Notes: generated from the letters alone by a model not told the origin. 64,000 bases of DNA from Unio delphinus (GCA_029339505.1 JAQISU010000096.1:2566501-2630500); one strand, 5' to 3'; positions 23,835 through 36,794 are shown, counted from the stretch's first letter. Numbers and translations are program-made.

Positions 23835-24560
23835 AAAGGAATTTGACCGAACTTGACAGAGAGAATCCTGGCATGATGCTCTATCAAAATTTATTATATA
23901 ATATAGATTATCCATCAAATACAACCAACATTATTTAAATTAAAATAATAAAAAAATATTTGAACAGCTTGACATTATTCTTTTAACAGAATTTACCAAA
24001 GATAACAAATAATCCAGGCATGAAGCTTTATCAGATTTATTCTAATGGTCACCATTACTGAAAAATGTTAAAAAAAAATTTGAGTGACTTCTTAAGAACT
24101 GTTCTAAGTTTGACTGAAGTTGACAAAGCTTTCTGGCATGAAGCCATTTCAGATTTGTTTAAGTTATGTCAGCCTACCATCAAATATGTCCACCATGGCT
24201 TAAAATTACAAAAATTCTAAACAACATCTTGTGATCTACTTAACTGAATTTTAGGAAATTTCAGAGACATAATTTTGGCATGAAGCTCATTCAGATTTGC
24301 GATTTGCTCAAGTGATGTCAATCTGCCATAAAATGCAGCTAAAGATAGAGAAATGTTTAAATGAGTTTTTCTAAAGAAAACATTTTTGGATTTTTTCCAA
24401 TGGTGTTAATCAGCCAAAAGATACGGCTGTCATTACTAAAGATAGGAATATATTAAAATGAATTTTTTTTCTCCAGAACTGCTCAACAAATTCAACTCAA
24501 TATGACTAAAAGCACAGCTTTCAACTTTGTTCAGATGATGCGACTTCACAGGAGAGAGAT
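23835..24560. repeat. Degenerate 120-bp tandem repeat
   Basis: Four to five diverged copies share a core like ggcatgaagc, t-cagattt and gtt(a/t)atc/gtca-ccatcaaat. This kind of low-identity array is familiar from mollusc introns, which is one reason for the organism guess. Confidence 0.5.
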
Positions 24561-24816
24561 ATCAGACTAACTTGGGGCTCTTGTTCAGGGAATCACAATC
24601 CTTGTTGTAAATTTGGTTCCAAATATGTATGGTGTAAAACATGTCTATAGACAGATACCATTAAGTTCACTTATATATTTATGAGATTAACAATTTAACT
24701 GCTTTGTATATAATAGCTTGTAAAGTTAGATTGACCTTGAAAAATCAACATATTTAAATTCTCAGCTGCATGCCCTTGATCCATAATGTATTGATGTGCA
24801 TGTTATCCAATGTTTT

Positions 24817-24820
<4 letters not shown>

Positions 24821-24878
<58 letters not shown>
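24821..24878. repeat. TC microsatellite
   Basis: 58 bases of TC, ending 58 bases before AADAT exon F. Confidence 0.95.
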
Positions 24879-24881
<3 letters not shown>

Positions 24882-24936
24882 TTAACTGAGTAAAGTGTGT
24901 CATGTACAGATAGACTGATCTTTAAACCATATTTAG

Positions 24937-25142
24937 GTCTGGCAGAATGGTCAGAGCCCTCAGGTGGCATGTTTTTGTGGCTGAAGCTGAATGTGCCAGA
25001 TACTTTTAAGATGATTACAGTGAAAGCACGTGAGAAGGATGTTTTATTTGTCCCAGGGAATGCATTCGTGTTGGATGACCAAGCCCCCAGCCAATATGTG
25101 AGAGCAGCATATTCTATGTGCACAGCAGAACAGATGGACCTT
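24937..25142 (+). CDS. AADAT: AADAT exon F, C-terminal small domain
   Basis: 206 nt, acceptor atttag, donor gtatgt; it completes the Gly split in the previous exon. It encodes LAEWSEPSGGMFLWLKL, then FVPGNAFVLDD and SQYVRAAYSMCTAEQMDL. The Arg in YVRAAYS is the family's substrate alpha-carboxylate-binding arginine. A TC microsatellite ends 58 bases upstream. Confidence 0.92.
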
Positions 25143-25670
25143 GTATGTGGTATTAATTTAATTTTGTCAATCAGACATTATTGGGAAGCAAGACTTGGTG
25201 GTCACTTTTTTGGCTTTGGTATTGATGAATTTATTTCAAAGGTTTTGTGCATTTGTTTTATTTGCATATATTTCATTTACCCCTTAGTTTTCTCATCATA
25301 CTCATATGAATCATTATATATATAATTATTTTTCTTTCCATTCTCACACTTTTATCTTGGGGTCAACATCAGAGTCAGAGAAAATCTGTGTCAATGTTTT
25401 TCTCTTTTTCCATTCACTTTTATTTCCAAAAACCCTTGATGGATTTCTTTAGATGAATCTGTAAGCAACTTACACAATTCATTTTCTGATGAATGTTTTT
25501 GTACCTTTGAGCTTTGGGTCAAGGTTACAGTCATAGAAAATTTTAATTTAAGTTTTGGTTCAAGTTTTTCATTGATTTCTTTTTACCGAAAGTTCTTGAT
25601 TGATTTATTTCAATCCAAGAATGAATCATTATAAATCTAAGGCAATTTATTCATCAATATGTTTGGAGCT
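25143..25670. other. Intronic, no gene; weak tandem repeat
   Basis: Two loose copies of about 150 bases around ttggggtcaacatcagagtc and tttgggtcaaggttacagtc. No gene. Confidence 0.4.
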
Positions 25671-25674
25671 GTGG

Positions 25675-25800
25675 TAGCTATGTTGGTGAAACATTTGACT
25701 TGTAATCCAATAGGGTGATGGGTTTGATACCTTCCCATTTCAGTTTAGGTCTCTTACCTCTGTGACCTTGGAAAATGCATGCAGTTCATATTCAGACTTT
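25675..25800 (+). mobile_element. tRNA-Thr-like SINE fragment, copy 2
   Basis: gtggtagctatgttggtgaa, gacttgtaatcc and gggtttgatacc follow the D-arm, anticodon and T-arm order of the copy at 19125-19260, with degraded stems. Confidence 0.5.
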
Positions 25801-25964
25801 TAAGCAATGCATTCATCTTGGGCTCAGAATACAAAATCTGGCATTGTAAATTTTTTCCCATAAAAACTTTTTTCAGTGGCACAGTTAATGACATTATGTG
25901 ACATTTGAGGATTTGTTTGTTTGTTTGATTAGTATTTTTAATGTAGCTTTAACAATTTTTCAGT

Positions 25965-26238
25965 CATATCGCTATGATGTCTGCAGTGAGACAGTTTAAA
26001 GTGATGTCTAGCACTGGGGCATCATGCAGCAGACATGTAGCATGATGTCCCACCCAGTCACATTATTCTGACACCAAGCCAACCAGTCCTAACACTAACC
26101 TCTTAATGCTGAGCATCAAGCGAGGCAGCTGTTAGTACCATTTTTGAAAGTCTTTGGATTGACTTGGCTGGGGATCAAACCCACGATCTCCCACTTCCAC
26201 AGCAGACGCTCTAACCACTAGGCCAACAGAGCGGTCAT
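25965..26238 (-). mobile_element. tRNA-derived SINE, copy 2 (longest)
   Basis: On the - strand from 26238 it reads gaccgctctgttggcctagt, ggttagagcgtctgc and cgtgggtttgatcccc, a clear tRNA-like head. A body containing ggtgtcagaataatgtgact and a tail with gtctgcagtgagacag-type sequence follow. Copies at 3090-3285 and 26296-26480 share the body. Confidence 0.75.
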
Positions 26239-26295
26239 TTGAGAAATAGGAGCCTGTATGTAGAATTGCAAAAAAATACTAACCATAGATGGACA

Positions 26296-26480
26296 GGTTT
26301 TAAAAAAATTCAGTCATACTGCTACAATGTCTGCAGTGAAGCAGTTTGTAGTGGGACCAGGACATTATGCCACAGACATAGCCTCATGTTCCACTCAGTG
26401 ACATTATCTTGACACCAGGCCAACCAGACCTAACACTAACCTTTTATTTCTGAGAACCAAGTGATGCAGCTGTTGGTACG
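26296..26480 (-). mobile_element. tRNA-derived SINE, copy 3 (head missing)
   Basis: Body and tail match copy 2 (cattatcttgacaccaggcc, aatgtctgcagtgaagcag). The tRNA-like head is absent, so it is 5'-truncated. It lies only 58 bases from copy 2 in the same orientation. Confidence 0.7.
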
Positions 26481-26607
26481 CAAATTATTGCCATATGAAA
26501 ATTTAAATTACCTAGCCCAACCAATGGTAAGTGACGGAATTCTTCTTGAACCATCCAAACCCCAACAGCCAATGAGAAATTAACCTAAATTTGTCATTAA
26601 GTCTTTT

Positions 26608-27540
26608 TACAGTCCTACCCATTTATATCGACATCCTCGGGCCTGAGGAAATATTGTCAACATATGCGGATGTTGAGATAAGTGGGTTTTTTTTAGGGGG
26701 GGGGGGGGGGCAGATGCAAGTTATATTCATCAGTAAGGGGTGACCTGTCGTCAGTGAGTAGCATTTAGATTTTGAGAAAACAATGGAAATTTTGAGTACA
26801 TGAAGACGAAACAAGTGAAATACACTTGTATCTTGACAAATTACATTTTGGCTTACCTTTGTGTAATAAAATCCACAATAAAATATTGAATCGGTCACAT
26901 CCTGATATGAAAAACATTACAGTATTCAATGTCGGCATTAGCACATGGTTGCATTGTTATTTACATGCGTCAGGTAGATGTACTTAAATTGGCCTAGATT
27001 TTAGTCAGTCTGTTCCCATCTTATTGAGGCTACCAAGGGGATGGGGCTATTCACAGGGAAATGAAAACCTGTCAACAAGTTGGTTTAAACAGTACATGTA
27101 TTCTCCACAAATCCTTTTGTATCTAATGTTAATATGAACTTTAAAGCAACCGAACCAACCAAATATTGCAGCAAAGTTCTCCACACTAATTGTTTTTGCA
27201 ATTCTTTTGCTTTTTCGATGATCATATCACGATCTTTGGATAAGGTGGAATGTGCAATGAACCATTTTGCTGTGTCCAAGTCTTCAAATTTAGCAGTCTT
27301 TGAAGATTACAGTTACCTTCAATGTAGTCTTTCTTTATAGACTCAGCAGCTTTCATCCATCCTGACAGGGTATTATGTTTAAGTGAAAAGATTTTACAGA
27401 CATCTTTGTGAGATGCTCCACCCTCAACTTCCTTAACAGCCAGATATTTAGTTTCCAGTGACTGTAAATTTAATCTGCATTTTACAATGCTTTTGGTAAC
27501 CAACGTAAATATAAATAAAGGTACAAATGAAACTTTCACA
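26608..27540 (-). pseudogene. pogo/Tigger transposase relic
   Basis: On the - strand, LQSLETKYLAVKEVEGGASH followed by KDVCKIFSLKHNTLSGWMKA (about 27460-27340) is a CENP-B-type psq helix-turn-helix. A second frame at 27279-27085 with DTAKWFIAHSTLSKDRDMII matches the adjoining CENPB-type second DNA-binding domain. The catalytic DDE part is not present. The left flank at 26610-26680 has sequence like an element end (cagtcctacccatttatatc). The frameshift between the halves shows it is dead. Confidence 0.65.
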
Positions 27541-28360
27541 GCACAAAAAACTTGTTTTAATCACTGATCATATTGGAAAATGCAAGAATCGATCAGATTT
27601 CATTTTATTTAAGTAGCGACAAGAGTACACTTGTCCTTACATACTCTTACATACACTTTCCTAACAATATTATGGTTTTTTTTATAGCATCTGCCCTATT
27701 TCCAAGAAACAGGCTGGTCCTACTTTCAAACTTTTGACCTAGGTTTCTATTTGTAGCAGTTGGACAGCTTAGTTAGGAGAGAACAGTGTGGTTTTCTAAC
27801 TTGTAATCTTTTCTCACAGATTCTTTGTTTAAATTCATATCTGGTTCAGAACCAGTCTGTAGGTATTTGACACTAAACGTCAAGTCAGATTTACTCTAGT
27901 CAATGCATATGTTAGAGAAAAAATGTTTTATTATAATTTCACAGATGGATTAGAAAAGACAAAATATAAATTCAGAGATGAATACATGAATTACGCATTA
28001 CAGCATTCTATTCTAGAGCCGCTTCCTATGAATTCCTATTCCTATGAATGAATGGAAAGGATTTTAATATTGGTCATGGTGGTAAAACAAAGAAACCTTG
28101 AATTAGCTCATTTTACTAACTCCAGTACTACTGTAACTTCTTTTCTGACAGCAGAAATAAATTGTTGACACGACTTTTATAAATGCAGAGGCATTAAGTA
28201 CCGAGTTCCTAATAGAACAATGACTACCCCTAGCAGTAGAAGACTACATTGGTCCTTTGTTCAAACAGATGTGTCCTGATTCCAAAATTGCAGAAAATAT
28301 CCATGTACAAGAACAAATTCATCTAATTGTTAGGTGTTTAGCACTAGTTACTTCACTTAT
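27541..28360. other. Intronic, no gene identified
   Basis: No coherent coding segment. It could hold the unrecognisable front part of the hAT relic that follows. Confidence 0.4.
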
Positions 28361-28369
28361 AATTGCATA

Positions 28370-29032
28370 AGCCATGCAATTTGGGCCATTTAGTATTGCA
28401 ACAGACAGGAGTAGTGACTATAATGACATGTTGTACCCAGTCTTTGAAAGAGATTTTGACAGTGACAAGGGCAAAGTCAGAATGCTCTTCTTTCATTTCC
28501 AGAATTAACAGGAGATTCCACTGGAGAAAACAATTTTTTATTTGCTTGATAATATTTTGAATAAATATAAGTTGGCAGAACTGTATGGGGTTTTCAGCTG
28601 ATGCTGCATCAGTGATAACTGTAATTCATAAAGGATTTGCATTCTGTATTTTGAAAAATTCTTTGTCATATGATGCACCATGCTGCAGGAAAATCTGCTG
28701 ATAAATTAAAAGGAGAACTCCTGAAGTATCGAGTTAGCACTCTACCAATCTTATTTTCCAAGATATAAATTTCCTCTTCTTTGTCAGCTTATAAAAGGAA
28801 TATATTGGTTCTTTACCATTCTAATGCTGACTGTGAGACTTTGTTCAGCATTGTTAACAAAAGTAAAACTGAATTCAGATCCAGACGCTGTAACCCAGCA
28901 CTTAGTGCTCTACTGGTGTGCAAAACAAAAACATTCATAATCTCAGCTGGTACAAAGTGTTTTGAAATGCAATATGAGAGTATGTTGCTTTTCAAAGCTC
29001 AAAGTGTTATATATGATAACTTGAAGCAGTAA
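28370..29032 (+). pseudogene. hAT transposase relic, catalytic and C-terminal parts
   Basis: Fragments in shifting frames are SDYNDMLYPVFERDFDSDKG, TGDSTGEN and LDNILNKYKLAE (about 28415-28580), which match the hAT catalytic core. At 28781-29032, YHSNADCETLFSIVNKSKTE and NPALSALLVCKTK match the C-terminal dimerisation domain. The family is the same type as the relic at 14364-18600 but a separate copy, because AADAT exons lie between them. Confidence 0.65.
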
Positions 29033-29179
29033 TTGATGTTAAAAGCCTAGAGGGATAAATAATCATTTTATACATATTATGCTTATTGAATGCTTATCAT
29101 GTTATATGTGTATTACTCTTTTTCTGCATGGATTAATCTTTTTGTCCACTGGGATTACACTTTTTCCTTTCCAGGGGTT

Positions 29180-30595
29180 AGTATGCTATCATAGGACACA
29201 TTACTCATCAGGGTCTATCATAGGACACATCACTTATCAGGGTCTATCATAGGACACATCACTTATCAGTGTCTATCATAGGACACAATACTCATCAGGG
29301 TCTATCATAGGACACATTACTTATCAGGGTCTATCATAGGACACATAACTTATCAGTGTTTATCATAGGACACATCACTTATCAGTGTTTATCATAGGAC
29401 ACATTACTCATCAGGGTCTATCATAGGACACATCACTCATCAGGGTCTATCATAGGACACATTACTTATCAGGGTCTATCATAGGACACATCACTCATTA
29501 GAGTTTATCATAGGACACATCACTTATCAGGGTCTTCATAAGACACATCACTCATCAGGGTCTATCATAGGACACATTACTTATCAGGGTCTATCATAGG
29601 ACACATTACTCATCAGGGTCTATCATAAGACACATCTCTTATCAGGGTCTATCATAGGACACATCACTTATCAGTGTTTATCATAGGACACATTACTCAT
29701 CAGGGTCTATCATAGGACACATCACTCATCAGGGTCTATCATAGGACACATTACTTATCAGGGTCTATCATAGGACACATCACTCATTAGAGTTTATCAT
29801 AGGACACATCACTTATCAGGGTCTTCATAAGACACATCACTCATCAGGGTCTATCATAGGACACATTACTTATCAGGGTCTATCATAGGACACATCACTC
29901 ATCAGGGTCTATCATAGGACACATCACTCATCAGGGTCTATCATAGGACACATCACTCATCAGGGTCTATCATAGGACACATCACTTATCAGGGTCTATC
30001 ATAGGACACATCACTCATCAGTGTCTATCATAGGACACATCACTCATTAGGGTCTATCATAAGACATCACTCATCATGGTCTATCATAAGACACATCACT
30101 CATCAGTGTCTATCATAGGACACATTACTCATCAGGGTCTATCATAGGACACATTACTTATCATGGTCTATCATAAGACACATCACTCATCAGTGTCTAT
30201 CATAGGACACATTACTCATCAGGGTCTATCATAGGACACATCATTCATCAGGGTCTATCATAGGACACATCACTTATCAGGGTCTATCATAAGACACATC
30301 ACTCATCACGGTCTATCATAGGACACATCAATCATCACTCATCAGGGTATATCATAGAACACATCACTCATCAGGGTCTATCATAAGACATTACTTATTA
30401 GGGGCTATCATAAGACACATCACTCATCAGGGTCTATCATAGGACACATCACTCATCAGGGTCTATCATAGGACACATCACTCATCAGGGTCTATCATAG
30501 GACACATCACTCATTAGAGTTTATCATAGGACACATCACTTATCGGGGTCTATCATAAGACACATCACTTATTAGGGTCTATTATAGGAAACATG
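29180..30595. repeat. 29-bp minisatellite, about 48 copies
   Basis: Unit atcataggacacatcactca followed by tcagggtct, 29 bases, with copies differing at a few positions (cat/tat, ggg/gtg/gag) and occasional 1 to 3 base indels. A block of about 330 bases (29360-29560) is repeated at 29665-29860, which points to higher-order duplication. Intronic. Confidence 0.92.
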
Positions 30596-30929
30596 TTTGC
30601 TTGATTCATGCTGGTTTTTAAAACTTTGCGTTAAAAATCAACTATATGTGCAAAAATCATACATCATTTTGGGAAGCAATACATTTACTTCAACATTAGA
30701 AGCCATTCCCTCCTGGTTTCAGATGGAGGAGTAAAATCCTAGCAAAATGTTCAGTTCTAGAATTCATCCTGTATTAATATATGCAAAATACTGTTAATTT
30801 TTTTGTAGGTATACATTTTTTTTGGTTTTACAATGTAGATAGTGGATATTTTCTGAAATGGACTAGTTTGTAATTGATCTGTGAATTTATGGTTTGTTCT
30901 CTTTTATTAAAAGCCATAAAAAAATTAGT

Positions 30930-31085
30930 GTTTATATTTACATCTAAGTTCTGTCCAGTTGCAAAGTGCACAGACACAGAACTGCTATTGCGCAATGCTC
31001 TGGCAGATCTTGGTCCATGCAGTTTGTTAGGAGTAATCGGTAGAATGAACATCATGGATCTTGATCAGCTGGCACATTATTGGAA
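30930..31085. repeat. Dispersed repeat, intron copy 2
   Basis: Related to 13180-13345. It contains gcgcaatgctctggcagatc and gtaatcggtagaatgaac. It ends about 118 bases before the last AADAT exon. Confidence 0.55.
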
Positions 31086-31202
31086 GGTCAAGGTTGTTGT
31101 TGTTTGTAGATAGACTTTACTTAAAAGCAAAAATATGTAATATCCCATGAGTAAATAACGATAAGTAGTAAATTGTTTTCAAAGTTGCACTTTCATTTAC
31201 AG

Positions 31203-31256
31203 GCCTTTGAGAGACTGGCGTCCCTAATAAAAGAGGAACAGCTAAATCCATCATAG
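31203..31256 (+). CDS. AADAT: AADAT last exon with stop
   Basis: Acceptor tttacag, then 17 codons (AFERLASLIKEEQLNPS) and TAG at 31254-31256. The helix AFERLASLIKEE matches the end of the family's small domain, and the tail is a few residues longer than in vertebrate AADAT. The phase agrees with the donor at 25143. No clear polyadenylation signal was pinned to this gene. Confidence 0.85.
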   Translation, partial: AFERLASLIKEEQLNPS

Positions 31257-31663
31257 AGTAATTCAGATGTGGAATGGCACCGACAGACTGGCAATTGATT
31301 GTTTATTCAAAGCAGCGAGCATCATGTGACCCTGGACATTAATTTTGCACCGTTTCACAGAGAACTTGAATTTGATGACACGTAGAAAATACCATGTGGT
31401 ATCACTGGTGCCCATATCAAATTACAGTTGTTGCCTGATTAGGGTTGTTATTATAAAGATGGTTTGGTACTTGAGCAGCATTACAGATATTGAAATATTA
31501 GTGCATATGTTTTCTTGCAGTATTTTTAAGTGCCATACATTCTGATGCACACACAATCACAACTGAGCACTAATTTTAGTGCAGTCTGTTAAACAGAAAA
31601 GATATAAAAGGACTCGTATTATTGTTCATACTTTCCTGTCTTTAAATACTTAATTAACATATA
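31257..31663. other. Probable AADAT 3' UTR and flank
   Basis: Sequence after the AADAT stop. No gene, and no unambiguous AATAAA signal in this stretch. Confidence 0.4.
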
Positions 31664-33524
31664 CAGTGGAACCCCGCTATAAAGCGATAATCAGGGTCCA
31701 AGAAATTGGATTGCATTAAAAGCGGGTTCGCATTATCATGGATTTTACAGTATTTTTTTTTTAATTCAGCAAACACCGCATTGGTGTATATACGTGTACT
31801 CGTGTCTAATGTAAAAAAATCAGATTATTATCAGACGAATATTAAATGGAATGAAATAATAAGACTTATTCAAAAAAGTGGATGGATAATATATTTATAG
31901 GTTATTATTTTGCGTTAGATAGTTTTACTAAATTATTTGCTTTTCCCCCGAAAATACACGTTGATTGATAACACCCCAACTGACGTTATATAATGAATAG
32001 GGAGGATAATAACATCATTTACTATCCTGCCATCGTTGCACGCAGTTCATCCATAATGTATGCAATTCCATTAGAAGATTGCACAGATTTAAAATATTCA
32101 GTCATTTTTCCAAGATCGTTGTGTCTGAATTTAATATCCAGTATATAGCATGAACAGAGTATTAACACCATTTACTTACCATCTGATATAGTACCGTCAT
32201 GGCATGCAGCTAATCCATAATACCTGTACCTAATTCCATTGCAAAACTTGCGAACGTATTTAAACTATTCAATATTTTGTAACAAATCATTATGTCTGAA
32301 TTTAATGAGAAAAATTAACAGAAAATTAAGTTATGAAAGACGAAGCAAATGTACGTTCATTATATTCCAGGATCTATGAATGGTGTCTATACAATTTTGA
32401 ACTTGATTTTCCATAACGGTAAAATATTTTTTTTATATATACAAAAAATAGGAAAGTAATGAAGAGTTCATTAACAAACACCATACACATGAAATCTGAG
32501 AACTAAATAACATGCAGTGAGTCTGTAATGGTCACACGCCACTGATATAAAAAAAAAAAAAATCCAGCTGTATGTACAATTTCCACCTAACAAAGCCGAC
32601 AGTTTACTAGTCGAATGATTCCCTCTAATAACACCGGCAAGCAGAGAAAACATATTGGTGGCTTTCGTTTTTTGATGTTTTTTAAATTGTAAGAATCTTA
32701 ATATCAGCCACCACATTGTCTGCTGCTTGCTTGTGTATGCAGTTCAAGAACATGTGTCTTTACTCTTGGATTAATAATAAGTTATATTTCCGATGTTTAT
32801 TTAGGCATAACAATTCAAGGACCTGATGAAATTAATACATTTCAGAAGCCACGTTTTACACACTATTTCTCGTACTTTATCGTATTATATATTGTATTAT
32901 ATTAGAATTCATACACGATCCCTTTCCCCAAAATCATAATAAACGTTTTTTCATTTTTTGCGCAAAGTGCATTGAACAACTTCCGTTTGTGAACTTGCTT
33001 TTCCATAATGGTAAAATTTTTATTAGAAAAAAGAAAGGGGAAATTAATAACCATTTCATAAGCAAACCCCATACACATGAAAAACATGAGAACTAAGGGC
33101 AGTAGGTATGCAATGGTCACAAGTCACTTTTATAATTGTTTTTAAAGCTGAACGCATATCAATTTCGTACCCTCTCAATTTCCAGCTAGTGAAGCAAACA
33201 TTATTTACTGGTCAACTGATTGCGTCTAATAACACGGCCAAGCCCAGAAAACTTGTTGACGGCTTTCGTGTTTTGATGTTTATTAAACTGAGAAGCTTTT
33301 ATCAACCACCGCAAGAAGAAACACACGGCTATTGTTAGAGCAACGATTATATACAGAATTAATTGATGACAACCACAAAGACCACATCATGTTTATATTG
33401 GCATAGCACTTCAAAAAAAAAAAAATCATGTGCAATAAATGTACAAAATTTCGGGAGCCACGCCGCCACTGCATTTTATTCGAATTTGCATTATGGCGGG
33501 GCGCATTATAGCGGGGTTCCACTG
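31664..33524. mobile_element. Tigger/mariner-like element, non-autonomous
   Basis: Ends CAGTGGAACCCCGCTATAA on the left and, reverse-complemented, CAGTGGAACCCCGCTATAAT on the right, flanked by TA on both sides (31662-31663, 33525-33526), as for Tc1/mariner superfamily insertions. The 1.86 kb interior has two related halves. For example, the stretch near 32650-32760 resembles 33240-33310, and ccataatggtaaaat-type pieces recur. No transposase was recognised. Confidence 0.8.
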
Positions 33525-33526
33525 TA

Positions 33527-34160
33527 CATATTTCTCATACTTGCTGTCTTTAAGTACTTAATTAACATATTCAAATTATTCATACTTTGCTGTCTTTAAA
33601 TACTTTCACAGATCAGTTTGGCATTTTCCATTGTCATGGATGACATCACATCTATGTCTGCCCATGATGCTTTCTCTTCTTCCTGCTTTGTCTGATTCCA
33701 CCTAGGATTTCATGTTGCCTACAAGTAGCAAATCATGCATGGAATTTTGTGTATCATAACTTGCAACTGTTCCTATCTAAAACAGTGAAATATGCATGAA
33801 ACATGGTTAGAAAACATTGCATCTGCTTTTTTTATAAACCCCTTGATAGATTTTGTTCGTTCATAGAATGAATCATTTAAAATGGACATTTTCAACTTGT
33901 TTCATTATTCCAGTCTTTCTTGTGTTTCTTAACAAAATTTTAAACCTCAGTCCAGAAGAATGCAGGCATTTGTACTATCTGTGATCACACTGGAAAGACA
34001 ATTATTTCAGCTTTAAATTTTTTTTCCATTTTATGTCATTTGTATATTTGTGGGGCATTTCTTTTTGTCTCAGGAATTTCATACTGTTGACTCTAATTTT
34101 CTCTTGTTTAGTAGTGCTCGCAGGCTTAAATCCTTACAGTTTTATTGTTGAAACAATATA
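33527..34160. repeat. Short tandem copies flanking the Tigger-like element
   Basis: The segment catacttgctgtctttaagt plus acttaattaacatat at 33537-33570 repeats the left flank (31628-31661) and recurs at 33577-33605. The rest of the stretch has nothing recognisable. Confidence 0.6.
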
Positions 34161-34164
34161 GTGA

Positions 34165-34480
34165 AGAGTCTGCCTTGGCAATGGCTTGACAATGCATCCA
34201 GTCTGCCTTGGCAGAAGCTTGACAAAGCAACAAGTCTGCCTTGGCAATGGCTTGACAATGCAACAAGTCTGCCTTGGTAATGGCTTGACCATGCAACAAG
34301 TCTGCCTTGGCAGAAGCTTACATGTCATTGAGTCTGCCTTGGCACAAGTTTGACATAGCATTGTGTCTGCCTTGACAGAAGCTTAACACATCAGTGAGTT
34401 CTACCTTAGCAGAAGCATGACACAACGAGTCTGCCTTGGAAGAAGCATGACACCGCATGGAGTTTGCCTTGGCAGAAATT
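34165..34480. repeat. 33-bp minisatellite
   Basis: About ten units of agtctgccttggcagaagct plus tgacaatgcaac, diverging toward the right end. The - strand frame through it (LPRQTCC repeats) is a by-product of the repeat. Confidence 0.85.
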
Positions 34481-35970
34481 CAATATAGTGATCATATTAA
34501 CATTATACATCTGTTCACACCCTAGATTAACCTAAGTGTTAAAAGTTTTTTCTTAGCTATATAAAATTCAGGCTCAAGAAGAAAAGGATCAGATATGAAT
34601 GTGAAATAAAGTTATTCTATTAAGATTAGCTTTAATGTCATTTTTACTAGATACACTAGAAAACACAGACAATGTGTAACCACTGGCACTGCATCTGTGC
34701 ATTCATCTGTTCCCCCTTGTTTAGGCTATAACTTGAACACACAAATCTTGTTGGATGACGGCATCAATCGATGAAGTGTTAAACTCTCAAACTGAGCTGT
34801 TGTAACCTACTTTCCAAGGTTTATTATCTTGCATTATCCAGAGTTGTAGAGTTTGGTATATTGGGATATGAAAGTGTATAGTGAACTGAGATTTGTGTGA
34901 CTTATTTTTCAGGTTGCATAAAGCATTGTTTGAAAATCAAGTTAGAACTAAACTTCCAGCATTCTTACGGTGTGTGTGCTTCTTGAAATAAAGGTATGTT
35001 GTGTACAAAAATTAGGTAGATGCTATGTATTATAAATATGTATTAAACATTGCTAAAATGAAGAAAAAAAACATGTCAATCTCATGTGTTTAGCTCTACT
35101 GGTCATAGAGCAGAAGGCAGACAGACATGTCTATCAATGTTTTATCCCATCATGCTCTTCTATCTCAAATGTATATCATTCCAGTAGTTTTTGAATTGAA
35201 CTTATGGGTAAGATTTTATATTTATTAAACATAGGTGAAGTTTAATTTGTAACAATTCCTAACAAGACTATAAACTTAATCAGAGTTATTATGCATTACA
35301 TAATAATGAGTAATGTTATGGCAGGATATATGTTTATATTTGGAAAATTTATCACATAAAGATTTTTTATTTGCTATCAGATGAAAATAATGTTATTTGT
35401 TTTACTTTGTCATTATAAGAATAAATCTGGGTAATGTTATTTCATTCAGGCATTTTGTGGTTTATTAATCACTTTCCATCACAGGCAGGGTGGCATAGAC
35501 ATCCAGCCTAGAAGCCTTGTGATGTCTTTCATGACAGTCATATTCTGGTGTCTCCCATATGAATTAGTACCCTGTCCTGAATTTGATTACACTTAAACAT
35601 TTAATAATGGTGCCATGATTGTGAATCAAATGAAGTATAAGCCTTTTTATTAATTAGAACTAGGAAAAACTCAATTGTTAACGCTTTACAGCAAATTTGT
35701 AAGGAGTTATGACCCCTGTTTTGATTATAATTTAGAAAATTGTCCCTGACTGCATTACTTTGGTGTCCTTGTTATACATATGTAAATCAGCAACAAAGTG
35801 CTTGCAATGCATTTTTTGGCTTATGATGTAATTATTTAAAAAGTGCAAAGAAAATCATTCACAACAGAACTTTTAAAATTTCAATTTTTGGAATAAGAAA
35901 AGTTTCTTATTAGAATGTTTACATGATAAGTCAATAGTTGTATATGTTTTATTATATGATTATGTATACT
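34481..35970. other. No gene seen
   Basis: AT-rich, low-complexity sequence. No coding segment or element recognised. Confidence 0.5.
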
Positions 35971-35974
35971 AGTA

Positions 35975-36135
35975 GCATCATCAAATAAACTGGCCAAGTG
36001 TAGGACGCCTTGCTTGTGCCATTAAATCTGTATACAAGTAACATTATCACATAAACTGGCCGGGTGTAGGACACCTTGCTTGTGCCATTAAATCTGTATA
36101 CAAGTAACATCATCACATGCTTGTGCCATTAAATA
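35975..36135. repeat. 75-bp tandem repeat, 2.5 copies
   Basis: gccttgcttgtgccattaaa and tctgtatacaagtaacat recur with about 75-base spacing. The last copy is shortened. Confidence 0.75.
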
Positions 36136-36790
36136 TGGAACTTGTCAAAAGAGCACTGATTTCAGTCAGAAAACAAAATAGCACAAGTAAAGATCTACTT
36201 CATCCTAGTTGCAAAGAATCCGGAGTCCTCCATAAATTTGGTGAGTGACTTCCAATAGCTTGACTAAACTTCATCACTGCCCATAGTCACTTTATTTTAC
36301 TGAATGTGGATGCTCAGTGATGTAAAGAAACATCTGCAAACATATTTCTTGTTAATGACAAAAGGAAATATGTAAATATTTTGAAATCCCTTATCAGCTA
36401 AAACTCATAACGGCACACCCTCTTGCAGTTTGAGCCAAATTTTCTGCTAAACACTTCCAGTCTGCAAGCTTTGTCAATGAATTGCAAACATGTCAATAAA
36501 TTAGTTTAAGGCTGGAATACATTTGCGTGCAAGAAATGAAGGTGAAACCTGAATTTCAAATTACAAAAGTAATAATTGTATTACTTAGGGTGTATGTTCC
36601 CAGCCCAATACACTTTTTACAAGGCAATATCTCGAGGTAATTGGAAAATATTACGTGTGCTTTACACATAAATAAAGGTAAATGTTGCAAATAAGACTCA
36701 ACTCAAAAGAAACAGCTAAAAAACTTGTGCTTCCAATTCAACTTTAATTTATTTCTTATATTTGTGGCATAACAATGAAAACAACCCACC
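36136..36790. other. No gene seen
   Basis: AT-rich, nothing recognised. Confidence 0.5.
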
Positions 36791-36794
36791 TAAA

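Noticed and set aside
29180..30595. Regular short repeats that look like a CRISPR array
   Set aside because: The units follow each other directly with no unique spacers, and the surrounding sequence is animal intron.
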